Part shown: positions 13,701 through 32,200 of the stretch, piece after piece
How the letters are laid out: each line of letters opens with the position of its first letter
How positions within the stretch are numbered: the stretch's first letter is position 1
Assembly: GCF_902362185.1 (NCBI RefSeq)
Contig: NC_044495.1
Location: 4,800,041-4,864,040 of the forward strand
DNA length: 64,000 nucleotides
Reading direction: 5' to 3'
From: Chanos chanos
Taxonomy: Eukaryota; Chordata; Actinopteri; Gonorynchiformes; Chanidae
Program-made: the position numbers and the translations under genes
The notes under the pieces: model-generated
What the model was told of the DNA's origin: nothing
What the model saw: the letters and a program-made list of their open reading frames with translations, nothing else
Database searches by the model: none

Positions 13701-16700
13701 CACGTGACCCCACGTCACCGGAGGAGGTGGAAGACTCTCGGCATCTTGGGAACTGCAGTCCAAACAGAGGACTGGTCAGGGGTTAACAGAGTACACGTCA
13801 AAAGCATTCACTGTTTATTCTCAGATGTTTATGGTCCCTCCCATGAAAGTATCGCTCTTACACAAATCCAATCTAAAGAGCATATGCCGATACTGAAACC
13901 AAGGAAACGTGTTATATACAAAGATCTGGTTATTGTTAAATATCATAGAGAAATTCCATGAAACAGTATTTAAAAAGCATGCATCCTACAACCATAAGCT
14001 TGAGCTCTTGCATTTCTGCATGTTTGAATGGAATCCAGCTCCAGGCCAGAGAGCTGACAGGCCACTCTCACCTGGCCAGGCTAGCCTGCAGTTCTTGGTG
14101 ACAGCCTGCAGTGTGTGTGACCTGGGTCAGGAGCATCAACAGGGCTCTGATCCTCTGGAGCTCCACAGAGAGGAGCTGCGTGGAGGGGGCACTGGGCTTG
14201 TGGGCTGACTGAAGACCTCTCATCAGGACAGGGTACAGGTCTCTACACAAGATAGGGCGCAAGCACAGAGAGAGACAAAGGCTATTTGCAACAATGCTGA
14301 AGCAACAGCTTTGCAACAGTGGTGCCCTTGTAGGAGCAACAGCTTTGCAACAATGTTGCCCATGCAGAAACAATAGCTTTACAACAATGTTGAAAATGTG
14401 GAAACAACAGCCTTGCAACAATGTTGAAACAATAGTTTAGGGGGGATATTTACGGGTGACCAGGGATTGATATAGAAAGGAGAAATCGTATACTGAACAT
14501 GTATCAAACAGGAGTTTGCTTGCTTTCTGTCTCACCTGTACAGGTTGCAGGCCTGGCCATAGCTCGTGGCCACAGCCCAGAATCGAAGTGCTTCGGTGCT
14601 ACAACGAAGAGATTCCCCTGGCTCCAACAGCAGCTCCGAGGGTTCCGCAGCTAAGAAACGAGACAGACGCTCTCTTCCACCCAATGAGTTTAACTGTTAA
14701 AGACAATACAAGTAACAATTATTTTAACCTTATCAAAAACTGAGTAACTTGGCAACCTAATAATAATGACTATTATTATTGTCATCTAATCTTTTAATTT
14801 CATTTTCCTTCTTGTAAATTGCTACTCCTTGCTCTCTAAACAATATCTATGTAGCTATTGTACAGGGTCATAACAGCTGTTCTGAATGTGACAGTATACT
14901 GAATGAATAATGTAAATTCAATACAGGAGGTGGGTAAAAGTCAAACACAGGTAGGTTTTGTCATTCAGGTCCAACACACCAGTCTGGCACATGCATGCCT
15001 TCCACTAGTGGCAAGAACTCGGAGAAGCTTCATCGCCATGGAAACGGGCTGCCCATATAAGGACGTGGGCGGTGTGGATGAGCTGACAGGAGTCCAAGAG
15101 CAGGGCAGGAACTCTGACATCACAGTTTCCATCAACCTTGGGCAATCCAAGATCTACAGAAAACAGGGTGGAGAAGAACGAAAAGGGGGAGGGGGCATGT
15201 TTGATATTTCCAGCACTAAACCATAATCCTAATAAATATGAAGTTTCCCCCAGGTATCTACAGTGTAAAGTGTTAGGCACAGTATCAAACACATCTAACA
15301 TTTTACAATAGGGAAGAAACGGTGTTCACAGACACACAGAATAGAAACGTCACTGCACGTTTTACGATGTTGCATCGGGTGGTTTTAATAGAGGGGTATG
15401 ACGACTGTGGAGAAACAGGGCATAAAGCTGAGAGCCACTGCTCTTGTGTGCACTGATGAAGAGAACTATATTTTGGGGGGGGGGGGGGGGGGGGGGGGGG
15501 GTCACGTAATGATGTGATGTGTCAGGTGATGTTTTACCTGCGTAGCAGCAGACGAGGAATGCCGAGCGAATCGGATCAGAACCTCCAGAATTTCGAGTAC
15601 GACCTGGGGCGAGGGTCGCACCACCTCCAAAATGTAGCGCAGCCGTGGAAGAACTTTCATCTTCAGCAATCCCTAAGAGCGGGCGATTGTTTGGGGGTTT
15701 TTTAGAAAGGGTTTAAACAAGGTTTATCTGAAAACGATCTAGTCAATGACGCCACAGGTTTATATAAAATTATATTAAATCAGCAAGAACTCTAAAATAA
15801 CAATAACAGTAATATAATAAATAACAGTGATAAATCAGTAATAAATACACTGTATTTCTCATTATATAAATATATTACTACACAACAGTAAACATCCACG
15901 GAGAGCATGTAGTTGCTCCTAACAGCATTTTAAGACTTCCTTTAGGATTTCTTTCACAAGTAGAGACCTCACATCACATATGTGTGTTGAGTGGCGCGAT
16001 GAGGGAACGCCAGGATTTCATGGTCACCTTAACGACATCTTGTCGAACAACATCATGATCCGCCTTCCTCTCCTCTTTCTCTTTCACAATCTCGCCCAGG
16101 CCCGCCTCTTCCTCGTCGTCTTCCTCTTCCTCAGCAGTGGGCAGTAGTGGGAACGCTGCCATTCCCAGGTGCCATGAGAAAGTGTCATCCAAACATTCCT
16201 AACGTTATTAATGAAACATTACAAAATGAAAAATACTCCAAATATCCCTGATGGTAATGATGTCAAAGCACCACAACAATGATTATCACATTAACACCTG
16301 TCTCTTTTAATAGCAAATTTGTCTATAATGTGTAGAGTTTTTCAGGTAAAATGAATAAAAAGTGTAAATATGACAATGAAAGGTAAAGGCAACGAAAAAC
16401 CTCGTGCAGGTCTAATAAGAGGTCTAAAAACATACAAGAGCGTCTAGTTTGGCTCATAGGCCTTGGTTTTCTCCTCTACCTCGTCTTTGGAGGACACCAG
16501 GAGAACTCGCAGGGCACGCACAGCTGCTGACATCACTCCTTCCACGCTGTCGTCAAGCGAGAAGCGGAGGAGAAAGATTAACCCAGCGTCCAGCAGGGTC
16601 ACCAACATGCTGCCTTTCAGAGAGGCAGCATACTCACCGGCTCGGGCCTGAAGAAACACACATACAGTCCTTCTTTACCTGGCTAGAAAGGTGTTGTAGG

Positions 16701-17457
16701 AACCGTTCAATAATTGAACAATTTAAATCATGAGATGAGAGTAAGGATTTTTATCACTCTTAATTGTTGGCAATTTTCAAAAAAAAAAAAAAAAAAAGAA
16801 CAGTTGACATCTGATTCACATCTCTCAACGTACTCTTTCAACAGGAGTCATGCTTTCCTTTAACAGTCTTTCTGTCAGGTTTAAGAGATTATATAGTCTA
16901 TCTGAATTCCTGATAACCGTTACCTTTGACAGGATGTTGGCCAGGGTGTTGAGGGCTAAAGTCCTCTGCTGAGTGACCTGACTGCGAGACAGCGGGAAGA
17001 GCTCCTGGAGCGAGTAGCCTGCCAGCTACCAAAGACACACCAAACACTGTTACCTCTTTACGCGTTTGCGCACATGGTGCAGACAAGTTTTCACAACCCC
17101 CCCCCCCCCACCCCCCCCCCCCAAGTACAGCACCTCAGCAATATTCTACATCGCCTTTTCATACTTAGTGCACAATGTGGTACAATATTAAATATCATGC
17201 TGTTAATAAAACTGCTGATTCTCTCATTTCAAGGAACAGTTGCTTGGTTTCCTAAAGACCGAGGTCTCCGAAGAGGTTCCGTTTCATTCCTCACTCAGTT
17301 TGACACGGAAACTTCTAGAAGTAAGACGATGAGAGCTGACTGACCTCTGGCTCGTCTCCATGGTGATGAAGGCCCAGATGGGTGGGCAGGTCTTGTGTTG
17401 GTGGGATGAGGGTACCGGCGAAGTCAAAACGGGCCTGCATAGCCTGTCAATAACCAA

Positions 17458-17495
<38 letters not shown>

Positions 17496-20477
17496 CTGTC
17501 CTGAAAAAGCCTGGGGACAAAAAAAACCCTCAACATGTCTACATCTGTTGACATTAGTGCAAAAAAGAAAGCTCTGTCTCTTGAGAACCTTTTAAAGCAT
17601 ATAATAATAATAATAATATCATAGCAACCGCCAGTCACATCCCCGTTCCTCCTACCTTTTTGGTGCCCCGCCTCCTGGGGGCAGGGAGATCCCTCATCCA
17701 CTCCAGTTTCTCTGGCTCTAACCTGTCCATGTGGAGCCAGTCTTTCTCTACCTTGATTGGTAGCTCTTTGGCTGCGCGGATAAACAGGGTTTGGTCATGC
17801 TAATGTCTTTCCTTTGATTACAGTGCCCACATCCAGCACATTAAGACCATGCGACACTTGTAGAGGAAAATATTAGAATGTGACAAACAAAGTATCAGTT
17901 TCTTAACTTTATGTCCTCTACATTCTAGGTTGTCTGTAAACCGCCAATGATTGGCTGTCTGACCCTGGATCATTGGTCTTAACTACCTCATCAACATCAC
18001 TTAGATAAAAAAAACATGCTAAAACACTCTAATTTTTACCACTTTAATTTAAAGTTTTTAACACTCTAGTCTCACAACACGAAAGTTCCAGGTATAGCAT
18101 GTTACACAGGTTCTGTGGTTCACAGAACAGAGACATTTTTGGAGCTTGGTGAGTTTTTTCATTAATACACAATTTTACTGCTTGATTCAGACATACATGT
18201 GCATAACCACCACAGAGCAGAGCTGCTCAGACAAAGGTCCAGCAGCCGTGCAGCTGCAGTACGAAAACCATTGCTACGATGGCTTCATCAATCTCTGCTG
18301 GTTGCAGGCTTTTCCCTTTACCTCCATTACTCTAAAACAAACCCAGCCATGCTCTGGCCCGTTCTGTACTAATCATACTAATTGAAATCAATGCCTCTGC
18401 CCCCGGAGACCGGCCGCATAGCTGAGCTCCGCTCCCCGTGCCAAATGGGCATTAAGACACGGGTGCAGTTATTTGCGAAGGCAGAGGAGAAAGAACTGGA
18501 AGCGATCCAGGAACGCTTTGGCCCATAATGCAGAGGAAGTCAGGACTAATGTACTCAACAGGGTCCAGTTTTAAGATTTTGTTTTTTTTCTTTTTTTTCT
18601 TTTTTTTTTTTTTTTTTTACCATGCTCTCGACTTCCCGTCTATCTTACCATTCACTCTCATACGCCTAAATAAGTGTTAAATGCTATCAACTATTTGTAC
18701 GAGGTCCAAGTGACTGAAAGAGAATGTGAATACTCACCAGTGATTGGAGGTTGAGTTTCTGTCGCCTCTGAATCACTGAGGTCGTTGTCTATAACGACGT
18801 CCGCCAACACGTGTTCTGGCTCCGTGTTATCTGGCTGCGCGGCGGCGTTGTCGGCTGGGCCGAGATTCCCAACATCCTCATCCCGGGCAGGAGAGGACGC
18901 CGAGGTGACGTTTTGAGGTTTCTGGGTTTTCCGAGATTTCACAAAGTTCACCAGTCTTGGATCTGGAAGGAAAGCAATGATCTGGTCAGGTCTATGGATG
19001 TGAACCTGTCAAATAATCACATAAGACACACACACACACACACAAAAAAAAACTGATGTTATTGTTCACCTAGCTGTGCAAGTAGTTTCCTCTGCTCCTC
19101 CAAAATCTCACTCTCGCTCATTTCCTGCAGCCTGGCCTGGTTCTCCTGGTGAATCTTCAGGACTTCCGCAGTGCCGTCTGCACGGCCCAACCCCCGACCC
19201 GAGACCAGTAACGGACCCCCGGAGGCACCTGCACCAAACACAGTCACTGAGTACACAGGCAGCAAACATACGGGTCATCGCAGTTGGCTCTGTTCCACAT
19301 GGTTAAAAATCTCTCTTGGAAGATGTAAATCCACAGAGACAGTTGGCAACAACTTTAAAGAAAAGCTGAAAAGTCACTAAGAGACAAAATCAAGACAAAA
19401 TGTGTTTTTGGTCAAGACCCACTGCTGCAAATACTTACCAGCAAAAGCAGCCTGAGGATGCCCAGTCTCCATGCTGGTTACAGATGAGGAAGACGTAGCA
19501 GACTTAGATACAGCTGATGGAGCTACATGGGCGTGTGTAGTTGTCTGTAACGGTGCGGACCCCTCTTTAGCCCTATGAGCTTCTATCTGACGAGCAAAAA
19601 TACTCTTTCTTCCCCCAGGCACTGTACTCTGCCCCTGCACATAGGGGGGGACATATTTCATCATGTGACAACACAGAAGACTCCACAACTAGAACACTCT
19701 CCTGGGAAATCTCTTAAGAGAAAACTGAAATCCTTTAGAGCAGATTCACAACCAATGATACTGTTAAAGTGACGAGGTTTTGTTGGGTTAAAAATCACTT
19801 GTCTCATTACCTCACTGACTGTGACCTGATTAGTGTATCTTACCTGGTTTTCCACTGTTGAGCGATGCAAGACTTTGGGGAAAGCTAAGCCTGTGAATGC
19901 TGGGAGTGAGACAGGTACAGTGCTTGTGTCCCTCTCCTACAGAGAGACAGGAGGAAATTATGAAGTACCAAAACAAGGACAGGACAGATGAGTGACCATG
20001 ACAAGTCAATATCACTTGGGCGGGGGGGGGGGGGGGGGGGGGTGTACACTCACGATAATCCTTGATAGAACGGCACTGATGTGCGTGTCATGTCGGTCAA
20101 GTCTCTCCTCCGCGTCATCGTCCTCAAATCTGACTCTCTCTTTTTTAAAGCGTGACTTTTTAGGAGGTGCGGGTGTCAAACTTGGAATCTGATCTGGAAG
20201 ATCTTAATGGCAACAAAATTCTCCTTACATTTATCTTCCAATGTATTTCCTTAACAAAAATTCTCAAGTTTACTGACAGTTTTGAGGTACCTGGTATCGT
20301 AACCACGTCTCGTTGACTTCCAGGTGCGTTCTCGCTGTCTCCCGACCCTAGGTCGCCTCTCCGTTTATCTGGTCGTCTAACCACATGGACAGTTGATGGT
20401 TTACCTGAAGCTAAGAATTGCTCCTGCTCTCGAAGGAGGTCTGCCTCTGAATCAGTGGGTTTGGGACGCCGCAACAT
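7775..20477 (-). CDS. rpap1: RNA polymerase II-associated protein 1
   Basis: RPAP1 helps Pol II assembly and nuclear delivery and supports the Mediator-Pol II contact. Coding exons, 5' to 3' on the minus strand: 20291-20477, 20054-20193, 19844-19936, 19439-19634, 19070-19228, 18738-18962, 17656-17771, 17345-17443, 16924-17025, 16480-16647, 16028-16198, 15538-15672, 14980-15153, 14536-14693, 14072-14242, 13557-13752, 12614-12723, 11711-11906, 11273-11419, 10671-10813, 9070-9838, 8758-8934, 8164-8220, 7775-7924. All phases agree and sum to 1412 aa (human is about 1393). The start [15 protein letters not shown] matches the family N-terminus. The RPAP1_N helix ([12 protein letters not shown]) is near residues 228-258, and the RPAP1_C block ([20 protein letters not shown]) lies within 373-439. 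An acidic EEEEDDEEE run sits in exon 11. A splice acceptor just upstream of the start implies a non-coding first exon. I see no break. Confidence 0.97.
13005..13110. mobile_element. Degraded non-autonomous hAT-like DNA transposon end
   Basis: Inside rpap1 intron 16. The blocks 'CAGGGCTGCCCAGATCCAG', 'CTCTGGAGGGCTGACGTCC' and 'AGCTGGTTTTCATAGCGAAC', followed by 'CACACACCTG', resemble the widespread fish and vertebrate repeat that starts CAGGGGTG and runs CTGGAGGGCC...CTGCAGGTTTT. That repeat is usually assigned to non-autonomous hAT elements. Only one end is recognisable, and the copy is diverged. Confidence 0.5.
14289..14438. repeat. 34-bp minisatellite, about 4.4 units
   Basis: Units begin at 14289 (short, 25 bp), 14314, 14348, 14382 and 14416 (partial). 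Each starts CAACAATGTTG or a variant and ends CAACAGCTTTG or a variant. The spacing is exactly 34 bp for the three full units. The array lies in rpap1 intron 14, between exons 14 and 15. Confidence 0.85.
15474..15501. repeat. Poly-G run
   Basis: About 28 consecutive G just downstream, on the minus strand, of the rpap1 exon 12 donor at 15538. Similar runs occur at 5959-5976 and 20022-20042 (G) and at 12019-12040 (C). Lengths of such runs are error-prone in assemblies. Confidence 0.9.
17459..17494. repeat. (CA)n microsatellite
   Basis: About seventeen CA dinucleotides in rpap1 intron 7, a few bases upstream of the exon 8 acceptor in the direction of transcription. Confidence 0.95.
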
Positions 20478-20830
20478 CCCAAGATGGTTCGAACTAGGGG
20501 GCAAAAGCTATTTGTTAGAGATTTTTTGTGTGCAATTAGTGAAGCAGTGTCACCGTTTCTACAGATGTCTGAAGTTAACGTAACACCTAGGCTTGCTAGC
20601 TGCTCGCGACTATGGTGAGGCTCTTCGGCGATTATGCCATAAAAGTAACACTTACTGTTTACTTTTTTAAAGATAAAACTGCTGTGGGAATTTCTGAATC
20701 CTCTTGTAGCTAACCGTAGACAGACCAACAACGTGCAAAACAGCAAATTCTGTTTAGAACTGGTCAAAACAGAAGCACTTCCGGTTTATGTTCCGTTTGG
20801 ATGTCAAAATAAAAGCAACCAGTACCATGA
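20478..20830 (-). promoter_or_regulatory. Likely 5' UTR and promoter region of rpap1
   Basis: The first coding exon is preceded on the minus strand by a splice-acceptor-like CCCTAG, so the transcript should start upstream. An ETS-type ACTTCCGG element lies at about 20776-20783, typical of housekeeping promoters. No TATA box is obvious. The assignment rests on position and motif only. Confidence 0.35.
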
Positions 20831-22129
20831 ATGAAAACGTTATGGCCTCAGGCGTGGTAGAGTATTCCATCACCATGCCCTGCTATAACAGTCACTCTGG
20901 ATCTGTCGCCATCTCACCGAAATAAATAAATCATTTTGTCATCCAAGTAGTTTTCATCTTAATTTAGATTTATGATACAGAATAGCGTACTCTGCATCTG
21001 AAGACAAGACGAAGAAGAGGGAAAAATTGAAATGCTATGAAACATTCATTAATTCGTTTAAGAGCCTGAATCCCCTACATTTGAGTTATATTTTTCGATT
21101 GTCATTATTAATATGGTTGCTTCGCTTATGCCATCGTAGAAAATGCATCAGCCCAGAAGTCAGGCAGTATTGTACGGTTCCAGAGGTAAACTGCCCACGC
21201 AAAGGATCTCGATTCAAGCAGTTTTGCTTTAGGCGCACACCTTAAATTAATGTATTGCTAAATGCATCTCACGACTCAGTAAGAGTCTCAATTATTAAAA
21301 TTCTATGCTATTGAAAAAATCCTTAAATATGTTTGGTCTGTTCAGAAATTGCCCATCAAATAATGTTTATACATGTGAATACTCATATTTTTACGCATTA
21401 TCGTTAATGTCACCAATAGTCATTTTCGGGCTCTGTAGTGTTATGTTGTGGTGATCATCAACTTTAATTTGTTCGTTAAATTATAAGACACTCACACAAC
21501 CTGCACTTCTAACCCTCTGACCGGATAGAAAACTTGGTCCGATGGTAGTGTAAAACTCAGACGCGCGTCAGAAGCGCATCGGTTTTGGATGACGCTACTT
21601 GTAGGACAGTGGTTTTTCAGTGGGCAGTGCTAGACAGTGGAATGCGTGGGGTGGATCTCAGGGAAAAAATGTTTTTCTAACAATGAAATATTGCATTCAT
21701 AGTAGTCTACGTATAACTCAAACGGTTATTTACTTTGTTTAGAGTCAGTCTACATACAAAGTTCACGCTACAGTTCTATGAAAGGTAATTTCATCCGCGT
21801 GCAACATCTTCAGTTAAACTGCTTTTTTTTTTTTACAAGGGCGTAGAATTTCGTTGCAGATGTGCTTGTAATCGCAGTCGGAACAGCCTGCAGTGTGCAG
21901 TCTGCTCACTTTTGTTTCATATTCACTGTCCTTGAACGTGCCGGGAAGCCTCTGCAGTCTCGCGGTCCCCGCCCCCCGGTCTGCATCAGAACACCCAGGG
22001 AGGGATCCCCAACATTTTTGGCTCCGGCCCAACAGAGGATTTCATCGACTACCGTTTTTCTGAAGATTTCGTTGAAAAAGCCGTGTTTCGGTCAAGTAAC
22101 TGACTTTGAAATGTCAAACCAGCGGCAAG
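20831..22129. other. Intergenic region and 5' UTR between divergent rpap1 and tmem151
   Basis: No exon chain seen. The last roughly 300 bases before 22130 become more GC-rich and contain several short upstream open frames, consistent with the 5' UTR of the TMEM151-family gene. Confidence 0.4.
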
Positions 22130-26660
<4,531 letters not shown>

Positions 26661-28120
26661 GAAACTGACGGATAAGTGTTGAGTAGACACTGGCTGCTAA
26701 GTGTCAGAAGGATACAGAATGCATTCATGCGTTTGATCAGCTCAGGCGTCTGTGCCTGCCTTGTGATGTTTTTTGTTCTGTAAGTGAAAGAGAAGCAGCA
26801 GAACCTAATTGATCTCATTCTTCACTTCATGTTGAGTGAAAAACAAAAATGGTGCAAAAAAAAATCTGTGTCATCTGATACTGCACAGCTTTGGGTTTTT
26901 TTTTTCTTCTTTTTTTCTTTTTTTTTTATGTTGTTCTCTCTTGTGCACTAAATCGAGACATTTTAAGCTGCCCTGTAATGTAATGATTGTAAAATCTCCC
27001 TGTCCTTATATGTATGTATTTACATACACAAAAATGTATATGGTACAAAGAAAAAAACAAACAAACAAACTTCTTTTGTAATACTCAAACATGAAAACAT
27101 AACACAATGTAAATGCTTGCCGTGGTGACCAGTACAGAAAAGAGCCAACCAGTGTTAACGTGACATAAAAGCTAAGAGGCCTTGTGACTGAACCAAATAT
27201 CCTGTTATATAAAATAGATTAACGATGCGTGAGGCAATTAGCTGTGGTTGCTTACACATTTTACTTTATAAAAATGCAGGCTATATTGTGGGTATAGCTA
27301 GATGTCAGCAGAGGACTCAGGACATATTAAAATTTGCAGAAATTATGAAATTGTCCTTTAAAAAAAAAAAGGGGGGGGGGGTGTTGTTTGGCCTTGTTCC
27401 TGCATGTTTCTATGCTTGCTTGTGGTGCACCATGTTAGAGAATATCAGGATTTGATTTCTTGATATCCATAATGGTGGTAATGCCACATACTGAATGAGA
27501 GTTCAGGAAGAAATGTAGTCAGTTATTCTGATAAATAGACTATGCCTCTTTTTTTTTTTTTGGTATGAAGAACGTTATGAATTGCATTACAAATGTTGCG
27601 ATGGCAAGTGTCATCCAGTAACTGAATGACTGTGTGTTTCTGCAGTGCAAGTGAAAAACAAAAGTTATTTCTATGCCCTGATATAACAGAAACATTCTCA
27701 GAAATGGCCTCTGCAGCTGAAATAATACGGTGAATAAAAAAGACATCGTTAAAACTGTTGGAGTAATGTCTCATCTTTCGTGCCCCGTGAGGACAGGATT
27801 CTAAATGTAGTCCTCTCATCTCAAGATCCAATTCAAGGCAATAGGTGTATATATATAAACGAACGAACATTTAAAAAGCTTGAATAGATCACTTGTTTTG
27901 ATGCGTGACCCTCTGTACTTCGATATGCTAATCAATACGTTTATCTGAATGAATAACAATCTCACTATCTCAGAGAATTTTTTCCTGTTAACCAAAACCT
28001 AAAAAGGATGAATGATATATAAACTGGGCGGGAAAAATATTGTTTAGTCAGTGGCGCTCCAAAAATGGATATGACTGTTATGAAATGAATACGTAGAATA
28101 AAATGTCATGCGCAGTTGTT

Positions 28121-29237
28121 GAAACGTGTTTTGTGTTCAGTCGAAGTGATAATCCTTTTCTGTCATGTGGAGCAAACCTGAGAGTATGTCGATTACCTCA
28201 CTGAGGTCGTCATACAACGAATGTGGTATTTTGGTTTACTCATTTAATGCTTGGTTTAATTAATTTTTACCCATTAATTTATATTCTAGTTTAAATTACT
28301 GATATTCCTCCTGTTTTCCTCAGTGCCCGCAGAAAAGCATATAATAGAAGTAATCGTAAGGAGTACGCAACGAGTAAAGTAGTGGATATGTATTACACAT
28401 AACTTTACAGTATGCCTATATTTTGAGGTTTTTGCCACGAGTAGAAGGCATGAATTTCAGCTGTGACGTGACCTAAAAGTTTTAATCCACCGGAGTGCAC
28501 TAGCAGTCGCGAGGTTGCTCTGATTGCGTTGCCATCACTACGTTGGTGAAACAGCTCTGTAAACAGATAAGTTAGATCCTAGCGCTAAGTTAACGTAGCC
28601 CACTGTCACGGATAAAATGTTGCGGGTGCATTGAAAAGTAATTCATGACCAGTTTGGACACTTTTTCATTGCAAATAGGCGATCAAACTGGCGCAATGTC
28701 GGTGGAGTGGTGTTAGGTAGCACAGTGATTCAAGAAATCATGCATTAGCTAGTCAGAAACGGCCTGTAAGGTAGGCTCATGCTACGAAATAAGACTTTTT
28801 TTTTCACTTTTAAAGTTACAACTATACAATGGAAATGTTTCAAGCTCTCTTCTCATTGGGCAGCTATGAGTTCTTACTTAATATTACGTATCCACCTAAT
28901 ATGTGCTTTGGAGTATGAATTGTATATCTTATCAGGCGTGTATGGTATTGTAATCTCTTTTCACAAAAACCAAGCGGTATTTATTTTTCATACTTATTTG
29001 GTCCGTTCTGATTAAAGAGTTATGTTTACAAAAAATATAAAACAAAATGTGCCTCCAGAAACTTACTCACTTTACTTTCTGCCATTGTTTCCTTGCAGTG
29101 TTTCATCATGCATTTAAATGAGCTCTCTCATTCAGGTGTTCAGAGACCCTCTCAATACAGATTCACTTGGAGTTAGCGAGATGGAGGTTTTGTCTGTGGT
29201 CGTTTCTGTATTTTACTGTGAAGCTTAACCAAGCGGT
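28121..29237. other. Intergenic region upstream of the HEAT-repeat gene
   Basis: No exons recognised. The stretch should contain the promoter and any 5' UTR of the gene starting at 29238. No TATA box or clear initiator can be called by eye. Confidence 0.4.
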
Positions 29238-32200
29238 ATGAACTCAGAACAAAAGACAAAGGTGAGCCGTCTACAGAATGACAGAGAGAAGCGGCTTTAC
29301 AGACAGTTTCTCCACGATGCCTCCGAAGACCTCTCGTTCTCTGAGGATGTGATGTGGGAGAGGGGTGCAGGCTCCGTTCACGACAGCAAGGCTCATTTTC
29401 GCTGGCTTTTCCGAGCCACTGGCCCCCTGGGTCCCCTCAGCAGACGTAAGATCCAAAGAGATGGTGCCCATCGACAGCCTCACAAAAAGAGCAGGGAGAT
29501 GGCCCCACTGCATCCCTCTTTACAAATCACCTGCATTATTCCACTGACCCCCAAAGACTGTTTCACACTTCTCAGTCACCAAGAGACTACGTCGGACGTT
29601 AATAGAACCACGGGGCAGCGACGGGTTTCACTTATATCCAGCGATCTCAAAGAAATCTTCACTGAGAACTGGGAGGACTGGACAAATGACAGTTACTGGG
29701 ACAAGTCGGCAGTTAAGACTCTGATCTCGACGACAGTCCAGAGCAAACAGACACCAAGGCAAAATGACTTGGCCAGAGTCAGTGAGCCTGAAAAGAAAGA
29801 GGACATCGGTGTGGATGAATTCGGCCACCACCCTAGTGCTTCCGCAGAATCAGATGCCATGCAAAGCAGCAGGGCCACAATGTCACTGTTAGAATACTAC
29901 GGGCAAGTAAACCAAGCGGCTTTAATCACATACTTTTCATTAATAAGTCAGTCCAAAAAAAAAAAGAAAGATAGAAAGAAAGAAAAAAAATCGCCCTCCA
30001 GGAGGTCTGGGGGGAGAAATCTGCCTTTGATTGGTAAAACAGGATTTTTTTTTTTTTTTAATTGAAAAATGCACCCTCTGTGCATGAATTAAAATGTACA
30101 AAATGTTGGTTATGTGAGAATCTGTTTGAATCTCGCGTTAATTATTTCTGATTTTCCATCTTTTTTTTTTTTTTTTCCATGGCTGGTTCAGGGGCCAGGG
30201 TTCTTCTGTCTCTAAGCCCCAGAGAGATAAGAGTGGCAAGCCTATGAGTGTGAAGACCGCTGGTAAGTCACGTCCTCTGTGTCTTCAGCACAACCTGAAC
30301 CCTCGGAGTGGAGCCCGCGTCTCTCACACGAAGAATGATAGTCAGTAGGAGACATTCATGGGACTGGTTTGGGTTGGTGGAGTGACTGCTGAGTGGCTTA
30401 GAAGCGGATTAGAAATGCTTTATTTTTTTGGCAAAAATTCTTAAAACAAATAAATAGTATCTTCCCAGTATTGGCCAAACTTACACTGGAGCCACCAGAA
30501 TTTCCATATTAGTGCACCGGACTGGGAATGGGGCAGACCTCTATGACGCTGAGCCATAAAACAAAATTTAATGACATTAGTAGAAGCTTTTGGAATAAAG
30601 AATGTCAAGAAGCAGAACAGTTATGAAAAAAAACCCCAAGTTGTTAGCAAGTTTCAAACATGTTTCAAATGCGTCAAGTCCCTGAATCAAAAACAATCCA
30701 AATTTTCACCATCTGTCCTATCTTTATAAGCCATCCATGCATGCAGTGGTCTCTTATGGGGTTACGCATTTGCAGTTATTGGGCTTTTCAGACAAACAGT
30801 TACCAACCCAAGTCGTTTATGCCCTGGATGACTTCTGCTCTTGATTTAAAGGGCTTCCTGGTAGTGTTACCTCCATTGTGTGAAGTACCTCTTAGCACCA
30901 GTAGGGGGTGCTAATATTCCATTTCATCCCATAACCCATACTCACCATCTCACGCTATCCTGCTAGCCTTTGGTTTGTCTGTTTTAAAATAGGATATACA
31001 TATGTTTACCAGCAAAAGAAATAACAAACAGACAAAGTAAATAAAATATCAGTGTTCTGTAAGGAGAAGAGAGTAAGTGCATTGACTGAAAGCAAAAAGA
31101 AAAACAGGTCAGGTGAGGTCAGGGAAGTAGGTCCGAGTACCAAAAGAACCTCCAGTAGTTTTCCCCTTATGGCCCAGAGAGCTGAACCAAGGCTCTGCCG
31201 CAGGGCATGCTAAGCGAAACCGAAGGTCTGTAGTGAAGGTCATTTGTCCTGTTTTGTCAGCTGAAATGGCGATGTATTTGAACCTGTCTCATTTCTGAAT
31301 GCACCAAATGTATCTAAAATCAATTTTAGTTCCCGACGTGTCTCAGTGCTTCACTCAGCTTTGCAATACATAATGTTTTCATTCTGTCGTTAAGGCAACA
31401 CTCTCCCCCCCCGGCAACGGCGCTGAGCTCTGAATGTGCTCTGAATCAGCTTAGCGTGATTGAAAAGCTTTGTCATTGCTCCATGGTAGGAACGGGCCGG
31501 ATGAAGACAGGGTCACATCGGTGGGTGAACGTCCCTGCCAAGGCCGACCACGCCGCTGAGACGACACCGGAGCCGGCAGACCACGGCAGGAAGGAGATGA
31601 AGGTGCCCAAACAGAGGCACGGCTACGAGCCCATGTCGGAAAAGGCCTTAATACACAACGCCATGGAAGAGTGGAGAAACGCTTGGAAAATCAGTGGGTG
31701 AACTCTTTGTTCAGATTATTCGTATCAAACACGTTATGCCTTTCTCTTAACTGGCAATTCTTGGAGTCGTGACTTTAGTCTTTCTTTTTTTTTTCGCAGA
31801 AACGGTATCAAGATTCCGTCGATTCTGTTTCATCGGTCAAATTATAATGCATTTGAATGTATGATATAATCTTGAGTTATGTTTTATTCGTGTTTTAATT
31901 TTTGTTTTGCTGTGCGTGTCTCATTCTCCGTCCCTTGTCTAGAATGCTGTTGGCAGAGCGCCACCATTGGAGGTCTGAGAAGCGCTCTGACTGACCTGCA
32001 CTCCTACGTCCGTCTGCAGGCGATCGTCTCATGCGCTTTGGGGGCGGTCAACCGACCGGGGCAGGAACTGGGCCTAGATCGTGCAGGTGAGTCTGTTTGT
32101 CGTTTGGAAGATATGACGCTCAACAGATACATCAAACATTTTATGTATATATGTTCTGTGCCACTGAAGACAATGCCTGTGTCTCAGTGCTTTTCTCCCT

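Noticed and set aside
28510-28545. GTTGCCATCACTAC as an RFX X-box in the promoter of the HEAT gene
   Set aside because: Only one half-site fits the X-box consensus, so the match is no better than chance.
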